Positions 35,675 through 48,727 are shown, numbered from the stretch's first letter. The stretch: 64,000 nt of DNA from Piper betle (GCA_033002965.1 JAURVB010008515.1:26586-90585), one strand, 5' to 3'. A program made the numbers and translations. The notes: a model not told the origin generated them from the sequence alone.

Positions 35675-38600
35675 TTAGCCTCCACATTTTACTCGCACAA
35701 ATGTTGAGTCAAGCATGTAAAACGGAACATCGATAGTAGAAAGAACATAGACTCAAATGAAATATTTGATGGATGAGAATTATTAAAATCGTAAAGTGAA
35801 TGCGAGCGGTTGGGAACTCTTAACCTTGGAGAACTTAATCTAACTTGTGCCCTCATTCTCTCTCTTTCTTTTTCTTTTTCTTTTTTATTCATTTTTTTGT
35901 GTTTTTTGTGCCAAGCAAGGTAAAGACAAATCATCTATTTGAGGGAGATACCCCCTGCAACAGGATCATGCCAGAGTTATAGAAATTTGGCATTAATTCA
36001 AAAAATATATTTCCATCAATCATTTGAGGATCAAAACATCCATCTTGAGATGGGGCAATTTGTATCTACTATTTCAACTTCAAATTGGCCCAGAGATATA
36101 GCCTCCATTGAAAGATGATTTGGCTCAAAAGGTTCTTGTTGAGAGCAATGTTGCAATATAAGGACCTTAGATGGAGCCTGTTTGGGAGACTCAATTGTGA
36201 AAGGTCTTTTTCGATGCTCTAGGATAATCACTTTAGATGGAGCTTGAGAATAATTTCCAAGTGATTGGTTTTTTTCATCGTTTTAACGTGTGTACTTTCC
36301 TTTCACATGATACTAAAGGCTAAGGGATTTGTGCAATGTCCATTGCAACCTCTTCATGAACAATCTTGTCTTTCTTAGCCTCAGTTGTCACAATAGCAGT
36401 AATAGGTGCCTTTGTTGGCCACCTATCATATAAATTTACTTGCAATGGAATGAGTGTGCCTTTAGCAGTAGATGGCATAGGCGAGGACACTATTAGTAAC
36501 CTATGAGATTTAAGAAGTTTTGGAGGAAGTGCTAGAAAAAAATTTGTCGTTGGCCAAACTCCACTTGGGAGATCGACAAATGTAGGAAAAGAATGTGTAA
36601 CTTGTTCTTTATGAGCCATTTTAAGAACATTCTGGTCATAAATAATCTGGGTTCTGAAAAATGAGTTTCCTCAAATATGAAAGGATTTTTAAGCCCTCAG
36701 ACTTAGACTTGGAATTCTTTCATTGGAGCAGCTTTGATGTATGGTGCAGGGACGAAGGGACACATCAATGGTCATAGACCCATGGGCATGCTAATACCTA
36801 TGAAATACAAGATCAAGTTCTACCACGTGGAAAATATGAGTTATTCTAAAAGGTCCAACTAATATGTGTAAAGAAATTGTTTCTATTGAATTACGAGTAG
36901 TAAGTAAAATAAATGAAAATTGAGTATTCGATTGCACCAAATGCTCCAAAGTATATCCTAACTCATATAAAATGCGAACAAGTAATAAATTGGTCAAAAC
37001 AACCGCATCAACTTAGGCTTGTCAACTACCTTATTACAATATTCATCATGTATGTAGAGTGGGCAATTATAGTTTGGTTCATGGTGACAAAGGCCCTCAT
37101 TTGTGAAAGTGATAGTGTCAATAGGTAAAGCCAATGCATCATTTTCCTAAGGCCAAGAAGAATTTGTCCTAGACCGTTGTTCATTATTACCTTGGTTAGC
37201 ACCGGTAATAGATGACACATAAATTCAATATCGGTGATATAGTCCTTCATTCTACTACCATGTAGAAACAAAGTCAACTCCACTATTTTTGTTGCAACAC
37301 TAGGAAGTGCGCATTCAACCACCTATTTAGTTTTTATTGATTACACATAACACATCGAGTAAATTATTGATTATTAGAATTGCACTTATGTATCTAATGA
37401 CATCATAGTCATCTTTAGTATTTACACAAGGTGATGGTTTGACATAAGTGAGAATGATAAATTATGTCTTTTCTGAAGCTTTTATATGGAAAATGATCTC
37501 ATCTACGCTAACGTTGTTAGGATTAAGAGGTTTTTCCATTGTGTTATCAGAAGAAGGTAATACATTAGAATTGTCATCAATTTTGACATTCTCAATGATC
37601 GGGTCAGAAGGTGCATTAGTGAGGGATCATGAGTTACTATCATCATTGGTGTTACAGTTTTAGCTCACTCCCAATTATATGTAATTACTCCATCATTGAG
37701 TAATTTTTGAAATCTTTTCATTATAAGCTGGCACATACAGGTAGGATGATTGATATTATTGTGGAACCAAAAAAATTATTTTTTTGTTGATCCCTAGACA
37801 TTAAAGGCACCTTTTTAATACTACATCAAACCACCTTTCAGTGTTATCAAGATCAAAAGTGTACTTGTCCAGGTCACGTCATTGCCGATGAAGCTTATTA
37901 TCTTCTTTGAGACCATCTTATGGTTAATTATCATTGGGCTTTTTCTTATCTTCCCAAAGTATATAATATATCACAACATTGACAAATATGTTTTTTATGT
38001 TATTAGCCACCGCAACACGTTTAATTCTACATAAACATTGACCTTTATAAATAATTATTCAAACGTGCTACCGGGAGAACTGGTAAGAAACCAAGTTGTC
38101 AGACCAGCATTCATGTCATATCTCCTTGTTATCAGGAGTATATTTCATCTAAGAAGTAAGACTTCGAAATCATTTTGCAAAGTCACTCAATTTTTCATTT
38201 TTTTCCCTTCGGTATAACTTTAAATATTTGAGCTTGACTGGTATTTTCATTGATCGGAAGTAGGTTATGAATTGTTCAATCATCTCTTCCTACGTGGCTA
38301 TAGAATTATGTGGTTGTTTGTTAAACCAACGCAAAACATTATCACTTAGGAATGAGGAAAATTATTGTAACTTTAACTTATTATTCTATGCAATAGCGCT
38401 GCATTCAAGCTTGGAAATTATGATATGATCCAACGGATTACCATATTTATTAAATTTAGTGAAGACTAACTTCTTATATTTTGCAGGGAGCAATTCATCA
38501 TAAACACTTTTAACTAAGGAACGAAGGCGTTTCATAACTTAAACAGTTTCAAGATTCTTTTTTGCAGCCACTAATGATTGTAAGTCAGCAATTGGCTTAT

Positions 38601-39535
38601 TTTGTTCTCCTATCATAGCTTTTAGGGCTTTAATTTCTTCATATGTTTCATTAATCAAAGTTGATGCTATAATTGGGTTTAAGAGACAATTAGTGTAGGT
38701 TAAGGTGTCGTTGGCGGCATATTAGTAGGAGGGGTTGGTATTGCCATAGGTTTTGGAGGAACAGAAGGCAATGTCGTAGGTGTTAGTAAGCCAAAAGGAA
38801 GCATCGAAGGAGGCATTGGCGGTGGCATCCCATATGGTGGAACACCATAGGGAGAATAACCAAACCCATATGCAAGCTAAATTCGAGGGTAAGGCATTGG
38901 ATAGGGAGGATGAGGGATGATAGGATATGCATGAGAGGAACCCTCTAGTTGACCATTATATGGTGGAAAAGGGTAGGGAGTCCAAGATGGACTAAAAAGC
39001 CTTGATCAGGGTGTGTCCTATGAGGCAAAGCTTGATTAAAAGGGATAAAAAATAAATTTAGCCATGGCTGATTTAGTTGAATTGGTGTATTAGGCATGTT
39101 AATGCCAGAGTTGTTTACTCACAAATAAGGTGGTGTACCATGAGATTTATTCCTTGAGATGCAACAGAGTGGGGGAGGAGACATTTGTTTAGTCTATTCT
39201 TCATCCCTTTATTCAAGATGTCCCCTTGAGTCTTTAGTTGATCATGGTATCACTTGAAGAAGATTGAGGGCTTGGTTAATTAAATTCAGAGCTTGCCTCA
39301 AAGCAGTTTCATTAGTATATTCTGTAATTTGAACATTAGTTAACTAAGTCGAGTTAATTACAGACACAAATGGGGTAGAAGAAGATCTTGTTGTGATGTA
39401 TTTTCTGAGATATTTAACGCCTTTGCAGCCATAAATCTATTAATTACAATCATAGTTGATAAGATTTAATAATAGTCTTGGAAACTCTTCAACCTTTTCA
39501 CCGGATTCTTAGTAGAATTGCCAGATATTTATGCA
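35675..39535 (-). mobile_element. Internal region of the nested Ty3/gypsy-type element (gag and protease remnants only)
   Basis: Read on the minus strand, a degenerate gag lies at about 38000-39300: a proline/methionine-rich stretch (PPYGMPPPMPPSML), then RWFNKQPHNSIAT and EEMIEQFITYFRSMKIP, with stop codons. A protease-like segment at about 36750-37000 reads IETISLHILVGPFRITHIFHVV, similar to the aspartic protease region of Tat/Ogre-lineage elements. No reverse transcriptase or integrase motif was found in the remaining 1 kb, so the element looks non-autonomous or internally deleted. A primer-binding-site relic lies just inside the 5' LTR. Several open frames of 60-100 codons are fragments without recognisable domains. 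Confidence 0.7.
39514..39534 (-). other. Primer-binding-site relic of the nested element
   Basis: On the minus strand the sequence directly after the LTR reads TGGCAATTCTACTAAGAATC. It resembles the tRNA-Arg-type site TGGCGACTCTGCTGGGGA of Tat/Ogre elements after several G-to-A changes, as expected from methylated-cytosine decay. It fixes 39536-40252 as the 5' LTR. Confidence 0.5.
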
Positions 39536-40252
39536 AAAATATATATTGTTTTGCACAAACATGAGAAAAATATGTAATGTATAAAAGGGGGAGGCACTAG
39601 CCAAGTCAGGATAGGTTAGCACGTCCGTGTACACGCGTTTAACCAACCAACTCAACCATACAAAGAAAAACTGGCTCAAACGATACGAGTTGGTCCAAGA
39701 CTAACTAGCCCACCTGTGTGAGAACACATGTCTAGCCCCATTTCCCAACTAGCCTAATTGAACTAGTGACTTAATTGAGTTGGGAATTAAATTGGACAAA
39801 TTTTCTAAAGTTTCTTACTCCGCCTAGCCTTTCACCCTACCTTTTCAAAGAACTTATAATACGTAAAGAAAAATTAATAATGAGAGGTTTTATTTATAAA
39901 AGAACAAATGGTGCATAATTACTGAAGTTACTTATGAATACTCGCTTCATTTGTAGAAAGTGTAAGAAATCTATAATTTAATAATATTTAGGGAACACGT
40001 AAGCATAATTACAGGTATTATACAAAGAAGGCAGTTTTGTAATAAACATCCCACTTTCCTTGACGTCACCAACACCTGATTTTTCACCTTTTTTCCCAAT
40101 AAAATCTCAGTTGTTGATAATTTGACCAACATAGTCCTTTTACATATGGTACATTTTGTCAATCAATGACTTTGGACCTTTCTCATAATAATAACCAATT
40201 AAAGACAATTTCCTTCCTTCTATTTTTGTTATCTATTTTACAGGTGCACACA
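39536..40252 (-). repeat. 5' LTR of the nested Ty3-type element (717 bp)
   Basis: It is collinear with 34470-35674 but lacks about 340 bp near the low-coordinate end, between the TATAAAAGGGG block and the ACACGCGTT block, plus smaller gaps. Substitutions between the two LTRs are frequent, so the insertion is old. The right border GGTGCACACA is followed by CACAT and then LINE sequence. Confidence 0.82.
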
Positions 40253-40257
40253 CACAT

Positions 40258-41770
40258 TTGTCTTTGATCCAATTTGCTAGTAGCTTTGATAGAATTTTGT
40301 AGACCGCGTTACAAAGATTAATAGGTCGGCAATCATCAACCAATTGTGCTCCACATTTCTTTAGAATAGGAACGAGGTGTGTATGATTCAACCCTCTTAA
40401 ACTCCGGGAATTGGTAAAAAAACGAATGAACTAGGGAGACAACGTCAAATTTGATCACTTCCCATCATTTTTTGAAAAATTCTGCGTTTGAGCTGTCTGA
40501 CCAGGAGCCTTCCAACTACGAAAGATTTAACAGCAGTGTATATTTCTTCGTCAGAGGGAACACTGGTCAGCCACATGTCTTTGGTAATAACTTTATCATA
40601 AAGATGATCCAAATTTGCTAAAACTCCACTTCTTTTGGTATTCATCAGTTGGCCCCAACTAACCAAAAATGCTTTCCCAATCTGTTTTTGATCTTCAATA
40701 ATAGCACCATATGGAAATTTGATAGCATTGATCGTGATTTGCCTTCTTTTTTACATGAAGCTTTATTGTGAAAATATTTTGTATTTTCATCACCCCACTC
40801 AATATGCTCATCGTGGCATTTTTGTTTCTAAAATATTTCCTTCTTCATAAGCAAGTCCTCTAGCACTACCTGTGCATGAAGATCAGTTCTATGGTCATTT
40901 CCTGGATTAAAAGCGGCAGCTCGTCTTTCTAGCAAGAAAGAAATTTTAATATCAATATTTTTGTATTTTTCACGATCCCGTTTATCCAAAGCTATTTGCT
41001 AGCTTTAATTTTGCCAAGAAAAGAATGATTTACAAGCTATTGACAAGAACCAAACCAAGCTTCCTTCAAAATTGAGAGAAACTCTTGAATCTGAACCTGT
41101 TCTTTCCTCTAGCGTTAATGGAAGGATGAAGGTCGATCGGCAGTGGTAGATAATCAGATAAACCTTCTTTCACATGATAAACTCTGGTATTGGGGAATAA
41201 AGAGAACCAAGGAGAATTGCTGTAAGCTCTATCAAGTCTTGCCATATGTTGAAATCGACCAGATTGCTTGTTACTCCAAGTAAAGGCACTTCCAATGAAA
41301 CCCAAGTCGATAAGATCGAAAGAAGACCAAAAAGAAGATAAATTTTCTTTGGTGATAAGGTAACCAAGACCCACTTGATTTTTCAGATTCCTCCAAAACA
41401 AAGTCTAAATCTCCATATATAAGCCAAGCAGCAGAAGAAAAACAATGATCAGAAATAATATTGCCAATCTATTCCATAACATTCAATTTATGACTCTGCT
41501 TGGGATTACCATAGCATGATCAAAGCATAAATCAAAGCATAAAGGAGGGCCAGCGGATGATGGAGTGACTTGACCCAGATGATATTTTTGTTTCTGCCAA
41601 TACAGGAAAAGTTAATAGAATTTTGCCAAGCTAGGATAAGCCCTCCTGATTTACCTTTGCTAGAAACAAGAACAATAGAGTAAGATGACCATTTTCGTCA
41701 AAAAATATGCAGTTTCTCGGTAGATGTTTTGGTCGTCTTTTACTCCTTATAAATAGGTCGTAGCTCTTTC
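40258..41770 (-). mobile_element. Plant LINE, 5' half (endonuclease and N-terminal RT remnants)
   Basis: On the minus strand the endonuclease part begins with SKGKSGGLILAW (about 41640-41690). It continues with FDLIDLGFIGSAFTWSNKQ and ARLDRAYSNSPWFSLFP (41100-41370), the APE-type endonuclease of plant LINEs. EEIYTAVKSF lies near 40530, and KCGAQLVDDCRPINLCN with YKILSKLLANWIK at 40258-40370 is the start of the RT domain. It breaks off at the nested element and resumes at 34469 with ISxEQSAFVKGR, so the two halves are one insertion. Frames are broken in many places. Confidence 0.87.
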
Positions 41771-44357
41771 AAAATGTATTCCTGCATGAGCCCCTACAGT
41801 TCCAAGATAGGATCTGCATTGATCTTGAGAACGTGCAACCAGCTCAATTTATGCAAGAGCAGAGAAAAAATTAGAGAGCATGTAGAACATCAGAAGGCAA
41901 GAGCGTTCTCAAGCAATCCCAACGGGACATCATGCGTCAGAATAGTTGAGCCCATGCACTGGAGCTGATTCCAACGATCACAAATACCATTCCCAAACTG
42001 GAAAACAGTCAACAAAACACCCATTATCAGAAGGCCCCTCTCCTCCTCCCCTATCCCCCGAGACCTACCGCCAGCAGATCTAGCCCTCTCCCGTCTACCC
42101 ATACCTTCCCTTCTTCTCCACTTTTATGTCTTTATTTCTCCCCTTAATGCTCCCTGTTACTTCTATGTTTGAAAATTACTTCTGAAAGTTACTTGGTTTT
42201 CTCCCTTAGATTCAATTTTGAGCTTTGACCTCTTGACGGCGGCTTTAGATCTCGCAAGGTGGTGGGACGTTCTACGGAAAAGTTGTTAAAAATCGCTTAA
42301 GTGTATTAACTCTTTCGTCTCCCCCTTATTTTGTGAGATGATCAATTTTTCGACTTGTTTGTATTGCTTATTTAAATTTATTAAATGATTAATAAGTAGA
42401 TTTGTTTTCTCTATTGTGTTAGTCGGTATAACTCTTATCCATTTGTTAGTCGGATTGTCTGCTCTTTTCTTACTGTTTGCTCACTCACGTGAATGTGTCA
42501 TAATTTTTATTATAAATAGACTTATTTTTCGAAAAAAAAAGTAAAAAATTAGAAAACAGTGTGGAAAACATTTCAACTAAGAGTAGTTTTGGATGGTTTA
42601 CTCTCTCGGCCAACGATAAGAACACCAACAAATAGTAACCAAGAAAAACAAAAACCAACGGAAAACCCAATAGGTTTCCAAGGAAATCACAAAAACCTAG
42701 TATATTATAAACTCTTTTGTTTCCCAGGAAAGAATCCCAAAAACTTCCAAACACACCAGACAAAAATTCTGTCTCATATATGAGAAGAGAGAAGAAAATC
42801 ACCTCCCAAGCTGATCAATTTATCCCCAAAAACTTCAATAGAACCGATTCCATGAACCTCATATTTTTTCCCAGCGCAAACACACATCAAATTTGCCACT
42901 CCTCGACAAAGCTCAAACGAAACCAAGAAGTCTAAGTTTCCTCAGAATCTTCTGTTAGGATTTCGGTGCACTGGGCGCCACCCTTCTTATTTTTTTTACG
43001 GTTTTAGAGGAATATGGAATCGATTTTAATTGATTAATTTTCAAAAAAAAAACTACTCTCGTTGAAAAAAAAATTTTGGAATTTTTTTAATTAACTGATT
43101 AATTTTTTTAAAAAAATCTATTACCCATATCATATCCTTTGAGTGCTATACTTTTTTATTTGAATTTTCCCTCTTTAGTTTTTCTTACTAAATTATAATC
43201 ATAAGAAAATATTGTTTCCAAGTATCAATATTTATAGTTTAGCTCATTTATTTTTTAACTTCACCCTAAATAAAAATAGTAGAATTTGGGGTGTTCATTA
43301 AGTTTTGTTGTGCAATTTGATATCAAATCAAATCGAATAGATCATTATATTTAGCTCAGAAAAAATGCACGTTTAAGACATTCTGCAAACAACTTAATTT
43401 TTACGTACCCAATTTTTAATTAAGTATAATTTTTTAATATTTTATAAAAAAATCTGAAATGAATACTCTAAAATATAATTTTTATTTTAAATATGAAGCC
43501 AACATCCCGAGTCTAAGGAGATTGCCTGTTTAGTTTCTGCTAAAGAAAGAGAGAAAGTTTGAGAAAAAACGGGAAAAAGTACACTTTTCTTATATTTTGT
43601 CTTGGTTTACATAAAAATTCAAAAAAAAAATTTCACGCATATCATTTTTTTCACAAAAGATGTACGGAAATAATAGAAAGTAAAGTGATGTTTCAATCTC
43701 TTTTTACCTAAATGCAGGGGAGAAAATAATAAAAAAATTATTATTCTTTATTTTTTTAATTCATTTTTAGTCCTTTCTATCGTAATCTATCAAACTCAAT
43801 AAGCCCTAGTAGGGCGTTTAAATATTATAAAAAAAATTTCTTTATAGTCTCTATAAAATTTTATCATATAGTTTTTTATTCGTTATAATTACAAAAAATG
43901 ATTGAGGTAATAAATTTATATTTGGCAAGAGAGAACGAAAAATAAATAAGGTTTGACCCAATCTTTTTTTAAAGATCTTGCGAAGATTTTTAGAAACCAT
44001 CTCTATTTTTTTTTTTGTGACAATATTTTCAAGAAGGCTTACTTTTTTATAATAAACAGATAAGAAGCAAGGCAACCAAAACACCATGTTTAAAGTCAAA
44101 GGTGTAAACCTGCTTCAACTGGGTTTTAAGAATTAGGAGTGTCAATTATGAGGATTTGAGCGAAGTGGGGGCCACAACTGGCCGACGCCATTCGGATTCG
44201 GTGTATGGATTGGCGGTCAACGAGGACATTTACGAGGGAAAATCGTTGACCAAATACCAACGCCAAGTCTTCCCCCGACGATTTCGCCGAGATCCTAAAT
44301 CTCCGGCCGTCGCCGCCGTTTCCGACTCCGGAGGAGGTGGTCGGAGTAAGATCAGAT
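41771..44357. other. Intergenic DNA, possible second LINE tail
   Basis: 41890-42102 has a minus-strand frame that may be the remnant of the LINE 5' region. The text at about 42220-42540 (GGTGGTGGGACGTTCT, repeated TTAGTCGG, ending in an A-rich run at 42533-42545) resembles the 3' tail of another, plus-strand LINE, but no coding part was found. 42960-44125 is very AT-rich. The last 200 bp should be the promoter and 5' UTR of the CNR6-like gene. Confidence 0.35.
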
Positions 44358-47094
44358 ATGTCGGAGGAGACAGCGGCGTCGCGGTATGTGAAGCTGACTA
44401 AGGAGCAGGACGCGCCGGCCGAGGAAATCCGCCCCGGCGAGCTCAACCAGCCCGTCGATGTCCCGCAGGTTTAGACCGCTGCTGGCCATCTTCTTTCGCT
44501 TCTTTTGTTGAATTAATGGACTTGATGTGTTTTGATTTGCCGGACTCGATTGTGCATTTACAAGTTTCGGAATGGGCGTGGAGAACTTTGGAGGCGCAGT
44601 GGCCTGATTGTGTCTGCCGTTTGGGCGCATTGATTGTTTGTTTGTCTGCAGTGATATGCGTTTTGACTTCGTTTTCCTTGTGTGCACAGATTCATTATCT
44701 TCTCCATTTGATTCCTGTGTATATTTATAAGTTAAGTAAATGATATGAAGATTTTCGGAAGTATAATCGTTTGATTGATTGTGTCTCTGACCATTGCTCT
44801 TTTGATAAGCATTTAAGCACAAATTGATGATGTTCTTGCTTGGTGTGTGCGTTTCTTTTGCTGGTTCAAATGGTAGGATTGGATGTTTCGGAATCCAAAC
44901 CAGATCGAATCCATGTATGACCTAATTGAATCCAGATTGATGATGATGATGATGATGATGATGATGTTAGTGTGTGTGTGTGTGTGTTTTAATTTTTTTA
45001 ATTTTTGCTTTGGATTCAATTGTATAATTAGAAGTTTCGAAATTAATGCATATGGAGCATTTTGGAAGCATAGTTACCAGATTGTCTCTCATTGGTGCCT
45101 AGCAAGGCGATCTACAACTAATCTACCTGAGCACAGACTGATGATGTTTTCCATTTGAAAATGAAATGTATACTTTTACTTTCCATTCAGATAGAGTATT
45201 CGCTTGTTTTTTTTTCTAAAAGAAAAAAAAATTTGTGTGTTATGGTGAGTTTTATCTACAGAAGCGTCTGACGAACTCTATTCGCCTATCTGTTGGCAGA
45301 CTTTTCTATGTGGCCTATCTTTATTAACTTGGACTTGGCTGTGTGGTTGGGCAGTTGAATTTTGAAAGATGTCACGAATGTGGGCAATTTCTTCCAGAAA
45401 GCTATGAGCCGCCTGCTGATGAAGCCTGGAGTAGTGGAATTTTCGGCTGTGCTGAAGACTCTGATAGTTGTAAGAATTTAGTTCCCTCTAATGTTATTTA
45501 TTATTTACGAAGGCTGTTATGCTGTTTACATTTGCTCGAGCACTCTGTTTTTAGATTGCACATGTAGCAGAGTTTATGTTTGCAAATACTGAAATCAGAA
45601 TTACGTATTCTACTATCTTATTTCTAATATTAGTTGTAGGTTGAAAAATAACAAGCAAACATAAGTTTGTGAAGGGGAAAGTCACAGGACAATAAAGTGG
45701 AAAATCTGTCAGTCAGCACAATTAACATATAGTTTTTATGTTCACGTCACACCATCCGTTTAGTTTGGTTAGTAGATAACAAGTCCAGCAGAAAGCTTCT
45801 GATGATCTTTGTTGATATTGATTTTGTTGAACTTTATTTCTACCGTTCATCTGATCAAAGAAACAGCTTGTTGGATGATAGGATAAAAATATGTTTGAAA
45901 TAATAACGTTGCTTGGTCTTTAGGTCGGACCGGTTTGTTCTGTCCATGCGTGTTATTTGGGCGTAATGTTGAGAATATGCAAGAAGACACACCTTGGACC
46001 ACTCCATGCATCTGTCATGCCATTTTTATCGAAGGTGGCATCGCACTTGCAGCTGCTACAGCCCTTTTTCATGGAGTCGACCCAAGGACATCAGTTTTAA
46101 TTGGAGAAGGACTACTTTTTGCGTGGTGGATGTGTGGAATTTACACCGGCAATTTCCGGCAGACGTTGCAAAAGAAATATCATCTCAAGGTAAGATTTAA
46201 TGTACTTTTACCTTTTTTATTATACTTTATCTATTAAAGGTGAAGTGGGCTTTCCATTTCTTAACTATTTCTTTTGTTTAATTTCTTAAAAACTTTAAGA
46301 TCTCCGGTCACCAGATTTCTCAATAATGCCCACTGTGTCAAGAATTTAGATACATTTTGATGAGCTATCAACTTTTAGCTTGGGCACTCTGAACTGGTGT
46401 TTTTCATGTATAAAATCCTGCCTGGATATAGGGAAGGTACATCAGGGAATTGTATACATAGGCCCGCAACTCAATCTTTCACACTTTTTTTAATGAGGTT
46501 AAAATTCAATTAAAACCCAAAAGGGGAATCGTTTACACTGCAGTATAATCTGATAATTATTACGTGATGGTAATTATTATAGAGTTGATGAACTCCCATG
46601 CAATCATAATAATCGTGTATTATCTGAAAACCTTTGACACGTAGTTCTTCCATGGATGTTACTTTTGAGCTTTGCCCATAGTATACACTCTCTGAAACTC
46701 GTCTGTTTTTTTTTCTAAACAAGAATTTCGCTATCATAGTACAGACGCATAGAAGATGTTGCTCTTGCTCTTGCAAGCTTGTTTGCTAGAGTATTTACAT
46801 GCCTAGGAAACAAAGAAACACTGAACTTGTGATTACAAAAACACTGAGCTTGTTCCTAATTCGTTCCTGCAGAATTCACCATGCGACCCATGTCTGGTTC
46901 ATTGCGGTTTGCACTGGTGTGCTCTGTGCCAAGAGCACCGGGAAATGAAGGGGCGCCTAGCTGAAAACACTGCCATGCTCATGACCGTTGTAAATCCACC
47001 TCCTGTGCAAGAAATGAGCAGCAAAAATTCCGATGCAGCAGCTACCGAGGCTGGTACTACTCAGGCTGCCGAGGTGGAAATACAGGCTTTGTAG
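44358..47094 (+). CDS. CNR6: PLAC8-domain protein, cell number regulator 6-like
   Basis: Members of this plasma-membrane family act in organ-size control (CNR), cadmium or zinc export (PCR) or calcium entry (MCA); CNR6-type proteins are longer than the small PCRs. Four exons join in frame to 237 residues: 44358-44468, 45355-45469, 45924-46189, 46873-47094. The start ATG gives MSEETAASRYVKLTKEQ. Residues 41-46 (ERCHECGQ) form a Cys-rich N-terminal motif. The PLAC8 signature is C76-R-T-G-L-F-C-P-C-V-L-F-G-R. Hydrophobic stretches IFIEGGIALAAATALF and GEGLLFAWWMCGIYTG follow, and the C-terminal DPCLVHCGLHWCALCQEHREMKGRL completes the domain. A (GAT)n/(GT)n repeat lies in intron 1. The numbering '6' rests on memory of the family. 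Confidence 0.92.
44937..44987. repeat. (GAT)n-(GT)n compound microsatellite in CNR6-like intron 1
   Basis: About nine GAT units followed by TTAGTGTGTGTGTGTGTGTG lie inside intron 1. Confidence 0.9.
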
Positions 47095-48561
47095 CTGGTT
47101 TACTCAAACACAATCTGACTGTATATCTCTTTCATTTTTTACAGAATATTGGTATCTAGATGCATACCATCAAAAAAGTGTACCTCTTTGATCAGTTTCC
47201 TGAACCTATCTATCACCTTCCAAAATTTAAAACGTTGTCCGGTAGTGCTAGCGAGTAGTGGCATCATTTACTAGTTAGTATGAGGAAATAATTAACACAG
47301 ATTGAAGAAAATGCAGATGCAAGATTGGTGGGGCTTAGGTTTGTATTGCAGAATTCTGAAATTTGCACCTTCATTGAAGGGACTTGGTGGAGATCTGGAT
47401 GGATTACAATCCAGCTATGTAGAGGTGCATTTGACAACAGTAAAGCCACTTGGACTGCCGTGAAAGGAGATGGGCAAATGGGAAGCTATGAGAAACACAA
47501 GGGATTCAAAAGGCCACTTGATCTGTCATGTTAGGCAAATGAAAACATCCCTTGCTACAGAACGGACGCGATAGAAGACGGCCAGATGTGGCAAGGTAAA
47601 GAATGCATATAACTGACTAAAAGCAGTACAAGAAATTGCCCTGGATAATTTGAGCGCCATCAACTAGCGGTTCCGGCTCCCATTCTTGAATGATAAGCAT
47701 TAAAATTATTATCTGTTTGAATGAGTGCAATTTGAATAAGGCTATAAATTATTAAAAAAAGCCCTAGAAAACTACATTGGTAGGCTGTTTTGTGACGTGT
47801 TAGGAAGGATCCACACAGTAGCTACTCCATTGGAGAGGTGAAAATAGGAGATTTTATCTGGTAGCTTCTGTACGTTTGTTGGAGGGGCTCAGCTGCTTGG
47901 GAAGTACAAAACAGATAGTGTCAGGTTTCATGATGAATCTGAATACAGGACCTTAGGCTCTTCAGCTAAAGCTGTTGTTGAGATGACGGGGATTAAGGTT
48001 TTCCTACAAGATCTCTGGATCAGTGTAGCTAAAGCATGCATCCATATTAAGGGAAGTGAAATTTCATACAAGTCGAGACGAGAAGCCTACAAAGAAGTCT
48101 CAACCAATCATTTCACACCTCATACAATCTTCGATGAATTTCTATCATACTGTTCCTTCTAGTATGAACTATGAAGTCCTATCCCCATCCCAATCAATAC
48201 CCCACAAGTCAAAACAACTTGAAGTTCAATTACACATATTGAATAGATAGAATAGAACCAGATCTTTCCAATAAGATTAAGTGTGTAAAAGATTTTTCTT
48301 TCTTTTTTGTATTGGCGTCTAATTCCAGCCGCCTCGGACAATCATTCCGTTACTCCTAAAATCACCAACCAACAGAAGTATCAATTTTCCCGAACCTTGA
48401 CGACAGAAAATCATCCAAAACATACAAATCAACACCAAAAAAGGATCATCAGAATCAACATTCACGCAACATTAGAAAAGTTGCGGATGCATAATACCAG
48501 ATCATAATGCACGTACGTACAAATTTCACAACGGAGAAAAAAGGCAAATGGGAAAGACGAC
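47095..48561. other. 3' region of CNR6-like gene and unassigned DNA
   Basis: It has moderately gene-like composition (about 47300-48060) but only short frames (for example 47325-47534) that I cannot assign. It may be a long 3' UTR, a non-coding transcript or decayed sequence. No repeat ends were seen. Confidence 0.3.
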
Positions 48562-48727
48562 CTACGTCTGTTGGGCGTAAGAAGAAGAAGAAGAAGACGG
48601 GGGGGGGGGGGCGCTTGTTGGGGAACAACATGTGGCCCACCGGTAGAACCACGCCCAAGATCATGACGGCCGCGCCCATCGCATACCTCGCCGGAGACGG
48701 CTGCTCCACCACCAGCAGCCTCATCAT
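48562..48727 (-). CDS. Probable small single-pass membrane protein, frame disturbed at a G13 run
   Basis: The minus strand reads MMRLLVVEQPSPARYAMGAAV then MILGVVLPVGHMLFPNKRPPPP, a short N-terminus plus one hydrophobic segment and a positively charged follow-up, typical of tiny plant membrane proteins. After NKR the sequence enters a run of 13 C (13 G on +, 48599-48611). In the initial frame it continues as phenylalanines and a long tail; in the neighbouring frame it reads a serine run ending YAQQT and a stop at 48562-48564, which looks more natural. The span is 166 nt, one base off a multiple of three, so homopolymer length is the likely fault. The upstream in-frame extension (to 48940) is Arg-rich and probably leader. 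Confidence 0.5.

Noticed and set aside
47300..48060. A possible additional gene after CNR6
   Set aside because: Composition is somewhat gene-like, but no frame or splice chain gives a recognisable protein.
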